Positions 61,230 to 64,000 of a DNA stretch of 64,000 nt are shown in pieces. Source of the DNA: Lentzea albidocapillata (GTDB lineage: Bacteria; Actinomycetota; Actinomycetes; Mycobacteriales; Pseudonocardiaceae); assembly GCF_000719115.1 (NCBI RefSeq), contig NZ_JOEA01000019.1, forward strand, positions 62,001 to 126,000, written 5' to 3'. Position 1 is the first letter of the stretch. Each line of letters starts with the position of its first letter. A program made the translations under genes and the position numbers. Under the pieces are notes generated by a model. That model saw nothing but the letters and a program-made list of their open reading frames with translations, ran no database searches and was not told where the DNA came from.

Positions 61230-62312
61230 GTGACCCCGCAGGATCCCGCTCACGTCATCGAGCATCCGGCCAACGATCCCGAGGTCGCCAGGTTCGCCGA
61301 CGACTACGCCCGGCGCTTCATGGCACATAGTCGGCGCAGGTTGCGGCGGCACAAATGGGGCGACTTCAAGCATCGTCGAGCAGTTCGTCGGCATTGGGGC
61401 AAGGCGCTCGACAAGTACCTACTGACCTGGTCGGCGATCGTCGACTTTGCCGAGACCTTCGTGGAGCAAGAAGGCCCAGCCGCTGAGAAACGGCACGACT
61501 TGCTGTACGCGGCGCTGATTCTGCTGCACGCTCGCGCGTGTCGGCTCGCCCGCGCTGTGCACCACGACCTCGTCGGCGGATACGTGGACGAGGCCCTGGT
61601 CCGATGCCGAACCCTGTACGAGGTATCGGTGATCGCGCAAGTACTTGCGTCCTATGGCCAAGAACCCGAGTACGCCGACCTCGCTGAGCGATACCTGCAA
61701 CACAAGATTGTCACTGCCGCCGACGACGCCAAGACCTACAAAGATCATCGGCGCACGCTCGAACTCGACCCTATGGACGCCCGCCAGGTCACCGACATCA
61801 AGACCGCACGCGAAAAGTTGATCAAACGATTTGGCGAGGCGTACAAGACCGCGTACGGCTGGGCTGTTGGTCTGCCGGGCATGAAGAAGGACGCCAGCTT
61901 CGCGGGACTCATTGCTCTCACCGACACTCAACACCTACGCCCTTACTACCGCTGGGCGAGCCACCACAGCCATGCTGGCTCTCTCTCGGCGGCGTGGGCA
62001 CATCAGGAGCTCACGGAGGGCGGAGCACTGATCGTGGGACCGACGACCTCTGGCCTCGTCGAGCCGGCCAGCTGGGCCCTCCGTTCACTGTGCTGGACCA
62101 CAGAAAGCTTCACGCTGGGCGCTTCATCTCGTGACGAGGAGGGCTACATCGACGGCGAGCACATCGTGTGGATGGTCGGCATTGACCGTCTCCTGTGCAG
62201 CGCCGAAGAGGCCTTCGAGAGGGGTCACGAACGCGAGGAACGGGCTGTGGCTAAGCGGAAGCAGAAGTTGACGCCAAGTCAATCGGATCGGGCTCATGAT
62301 CGAGAAGTCTGA
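61230..62312 (+). CDS. DUF5677 family protein
   Basis: 360 residues, GTG at 61230 with GGAGACAAG upstream. Alpha-helical. Family-like landmarks: LLHARACRLARAVHHDLVGG, ALVRCRTLYEVSVIAQVLAS, GWAVGLPGMKKDASFAGLI, HLRPYYRWASHHSHAGSLSA. DUF5677 proteins have no established function and are frequent in accessory islands. Base composition is lower in GC at third positions than in the core genes, consistent with transfer. Convergent with the protein at the right edge. Confidence 0.8.
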   Translation: MTPQDPAHVIEHPANDPEVARFADDYARRFMAHSRRRLRRHKWGDFKHRRAVRRHWGKALDKYLLTWSAIVDFAETFVEQEGPAAEKRHDLLYAALILLHARACRLARAVHHDLVGGYVDEALVRCRTLYEVSVIAQVLASYGQEPEYADLAERYLQHKIVTAADDAKTYKDHRRTLELDPMDARQVTDIKTAREKLIKRFGEAYKTAYGWAVGLPGMKKDASFAGLIALTDTQHLRPYYRWASHHSHAGSLSAAWAHQELTEGGALIVGPTTSGLVEPASWALRSLCWTTESFTLGASSRDEEGYIDGEHIVWMVGIDRLLCSAEEAFERGHEREERAVAKRKQKLTPSQSDRAHDREV

Positions 62313-62341
62313 TCCGTGTCGCAAGGCCACCTGCCTTAGCG

Positions 62342-64000
62342 CTAAGTGCTTCCTGAGGTTCGACGAGGTGGGATGATCTCATCGTGGGAGGCCGATCCCG
62401 CGTGGTTCCAGCCTGCGTCGTCAGGCAGATGGATGTGCAAGCTGGTGCGGGTGATCATGCCTGGGAACGGGTCGCGTTGACCTGAGATGCCGGATCGGCG
62501 TTCCTGGAAGATCACTCGCCCGAGCGCGAGCCCGGTGGACCGCAAAGCACCGTGGAAGATGTCAGCCCGGACAATCAGGGCAGCGTCTCCGTGATCGTAG
62601 ACATCAGGAGCGAATGCGATCACCTGGTTGTTCTCGTCGTAGACGGCACCGTCCTGGGGGCGGGCACCGGGCGCCATGAGATCGAGTACGCGGGCGCTGG
62701 GCAGCGTGACCGAAACGGTGTGATGCAATGAGCAGTCGTAGATGGAGCCTTCCCAAACGTAGCGGTCCGCTGCCAATAGAACGGATGCGTTTACGCCTGA
62801 GTCAGTGGTCCAGCCGCCGCGGTCTTCGCGCTCCTCGACCAAATCAGCGAAGGCCGGCTGGTCGGGGAACTCCCCGAGAAACGGGCCGTCGGTGAAGTCT
62901 TGGCTGTACGTGTGCGGTTGATACCGCTTGGGAGGGACTTGAAGTGCTGTGGCTACGTCAGATTGTTTGATCAACACGCTTCGGTGAACGACACCATGGT
63001 CCGCCCATCGGCCTGAAGCTAGTCCTTTGGTGCGGCCGTAGAGATCCCAGTACCACGCGACCGTGCCGTGCAGCAGGATCCAGTCGGAATCGTCAGTGAT
63101 GGCAAGGGCTTTGCCAGCAGGGGTGCGCGCGACGAGGTGACCAGGCAAGAAGATGATGCCCGTGGTGTCCAGTAGTGCGGACTGGTCTGCAACCCAAGCG
63201 CACTGACTGTCCAAAGTTGACAGATCGGGTGCCGACGGTGTTGGCAGTGGTAGCCACCAGTCCGTGGTTTGCTCGTCGCTGTGGGGGTTGCTGGCGTCTT
63301 CCGGGTTTCCAGCAAGCAAGTGCGAAGGATCGAGGTCGCGTGCGAAGGGGATCTGAGCGGCGTGCGTGAAGGTGGGCTGATCTTGTGCCTCTCGCCGCAG
63401 ATGATAGGTGTCGGCCAGGCGTGCCAGCGCTTCATGCCATGACTGCCACTGGTACTTCTTGCCAATTCGTTCGCGCTTGTGTGAGGAACGTCCGTTTGAC
63501 CGGGAGCCATCGAGCTCCTGGTCGATCTTCCCAAAACGCTCCGGAGTCCATCCGCGCTCGACAACGCCAACGAACACAAACCTGCACACGAGGTCGGTGT
63601 CGAACGACGCATCATCAAGGCGAGGCTGCTTCTTCTCCTGGGAGTCGAGCGACTCGGCGTATGCAACGAGATCGGTCAGCTGAGCGTGGAGTGGATGCGT
63701 TGCGGGCAGAGCATCAATGAGCCTGTCTACCATGCTTGTCTGCTCGGGCTCAGCTGCTGCCTGCGCGGGGTCCGGAGAGTCTGGAATGGAGGTAACTCGT
63801 CCGTCCAGCAGGCGGGTGTTGAACGGAAAGCTGTAAGGGTGGTCGGTGCCGATGACGTATCGGGCGAAGTCGCCGTCTTCCAGCACGCTGAGGTGTATCG
63901 ACGCCCACAGCGACCCCTCGCGGCCCGTCCTGTCATCGTCGAAAAGGGGATAGGCGGCTTCGAGATCCTGCGTAGAAGGCACGTCGCGGCCAGGCCAAGG
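62342..64000 (-). CDS. C-terminal part of a large protein, resembling defence-island STAND/ATPase proteins (incomplete at window edge)
   Basis: The frame is open from 64000 to the stop at 62342 (552 codons). A GTG at 63982 could be a start, but the six codons before it are open and in phase and no ribosome-binding site is seen, so the gene probably continues right. Landmarks: VERGWTPERFGKID, ERIGKKYQWQSWHEALARLA, FARDLDPSHLLAG, RYVWEGSIYDCSLHHTVSV, VYDENNQVIAFAPDV. From memory these match the C-terminal region of very large bacterial P-loop/STAND proteins. Lower GC than core genes. Confidence 0.55.
   Translation of the reverse strand, partial: PWPGRDVPSTQDLEAAYPLFDDDRTGREGSLWASIHLSVLEDGDFARYVIGTDHPYSFPFNTRLLDGRVTSIPDSPDPAQAAAEPEQTSMVDRLIDALPATHPLHAQLTDLVAYAESLDSQEKKQPRLDDASFDTDLVCRFVFVGVVERGWTPERFGKIDQELDGSRSNGRSSHKRERIGKKYQWQSWHEALARLADTYHLRREAQDQPTFTHAAQIPFARDLDPSHLLAGNPEDASNPHSDEQTTDWWLPLPTPSAPDLSTLDSQCAWVADQSALLDTTGIIFLPGHLVARTPAGKALAITDDSDWILLHGTVAWYWDLYGRTKGLASGRWADHGVVHRSVLIKQSDVATALQVPPKRYQPHTYSQDFTDGPFLGEFPDQPAFADLVEEREDRGGWTTDSGVNASVLLAADRYVWEGSIYDCSLHHTVSVTLPSARVLDLMAPGARPQDGAVYDENNQVIAFAPDVYDHGDAALIVRADIFHGALRSTGLALGRVIFQERRSGISGQRDPFPGMITRTSLHIHLPDDAGWNHAGSASHDEIIPPRRTSGST

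Noticed and set aside
62335..62346. Palindrome CTTAGCGCTAAG as another copy of the TetR operator
   Set aside because: Arms are in inverted order compared with CTAAGCG-NN-CGCTTAG, and it lies at the stop codon between two convergent genes, not at a promoter.
58427..64000. Second attachment-site copy of the tRNA-Pro 3' end inside the window
   Set aside because: No repeat of the T-arm/acceptor sequence was found by eye to the right of the integrase; the right end must be outside.

Overview
The window is GC-rich actinobacterial chromosomal DNA. The gene content (LCP protein, SecA2, 3-gene cmk-plsC-der block, fused biotin-dependent acyl-CoA carboxylase, many GTG starts, DUF families typical of Pseudonocardiaceae) fits a Lentzea/Saccharothrix/Amycolatopsis-like organism. 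This placement is an inference from gene style, not a measured relationship. Genes are densely packed on both strands and many overlap by 4 nt (ATGA or GTGA), implying translational coupling.

Layout. 1-12.4 kb: housekeeping and scattered genes (reductase, ZapE ATPase, ABC-F protein, GNAT, DUF2252, ornithine aminotransferase, PPK2, secreted lactonase-like and SGNH proteins, a HipA kinase/DUF3037 pair, an LCP protein and an overlooked 35-residue gene). 12.4-17.5 kb: 3-hydroxybutyrate dehydrogenase, MHS transporter and GAF/PucR-type regulator, then an APC permease. 16-26.4 kb: a choline/glycine betaine catabolic locus (permease, GMC choline-type oxidase, betaine-aldehyde dehydrogenase, flavin reductase, IclR regulator, dimethylglycine oxidase, sarcosine oxidase). 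The Rieske system that should demethylate glycine betaine is present only as relics: an internally deleted ferredoxin before the reductase and a 3' stub of an oxygenase after sarcosine oxidase. Two 36-bp inverted repeats of the same design flank the IclR gene.

26.4-47.2 kb: SecA2, then a distributed acyl-CoA catabolic regulon (carboxylase + MHS transporter; acyl-CoA dehydrogenase + thiolase + SDR; SDR + MaoC) tied together by a 16-bp palindrome CTAAGCG-NN-CGCTTAG found in front of each operon and of the adjacent TetR gene. An uncharacterised envelope cluster (two substrate-binding-like proteins, one fused to VWA, plus a membrane protein) lies inside this region at 38.7-41.9 kb. 47.2-58.2 kb: a subtilase with a separate I9-like small protein, a KhtT/KhtU-type K+/H+ antiporter, DUF1015, STAS, AroH chorismate mutase, cmk-plsC-der, and a two-component pair whose kinase is frameshifted.

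58.3-64 kb: tRNA-Pro(GGG) followed directly by a tyrosine integrase, an SpdA/DUF2637-like spread protein split into two overlapping frames, three coupled small genes, a DUF5677 protein and the carboxy-terminal part of a large protein that runs off the right edge. I read this as the left end of an integrated element, possibly carrying defence genes; its right end is not in the window.
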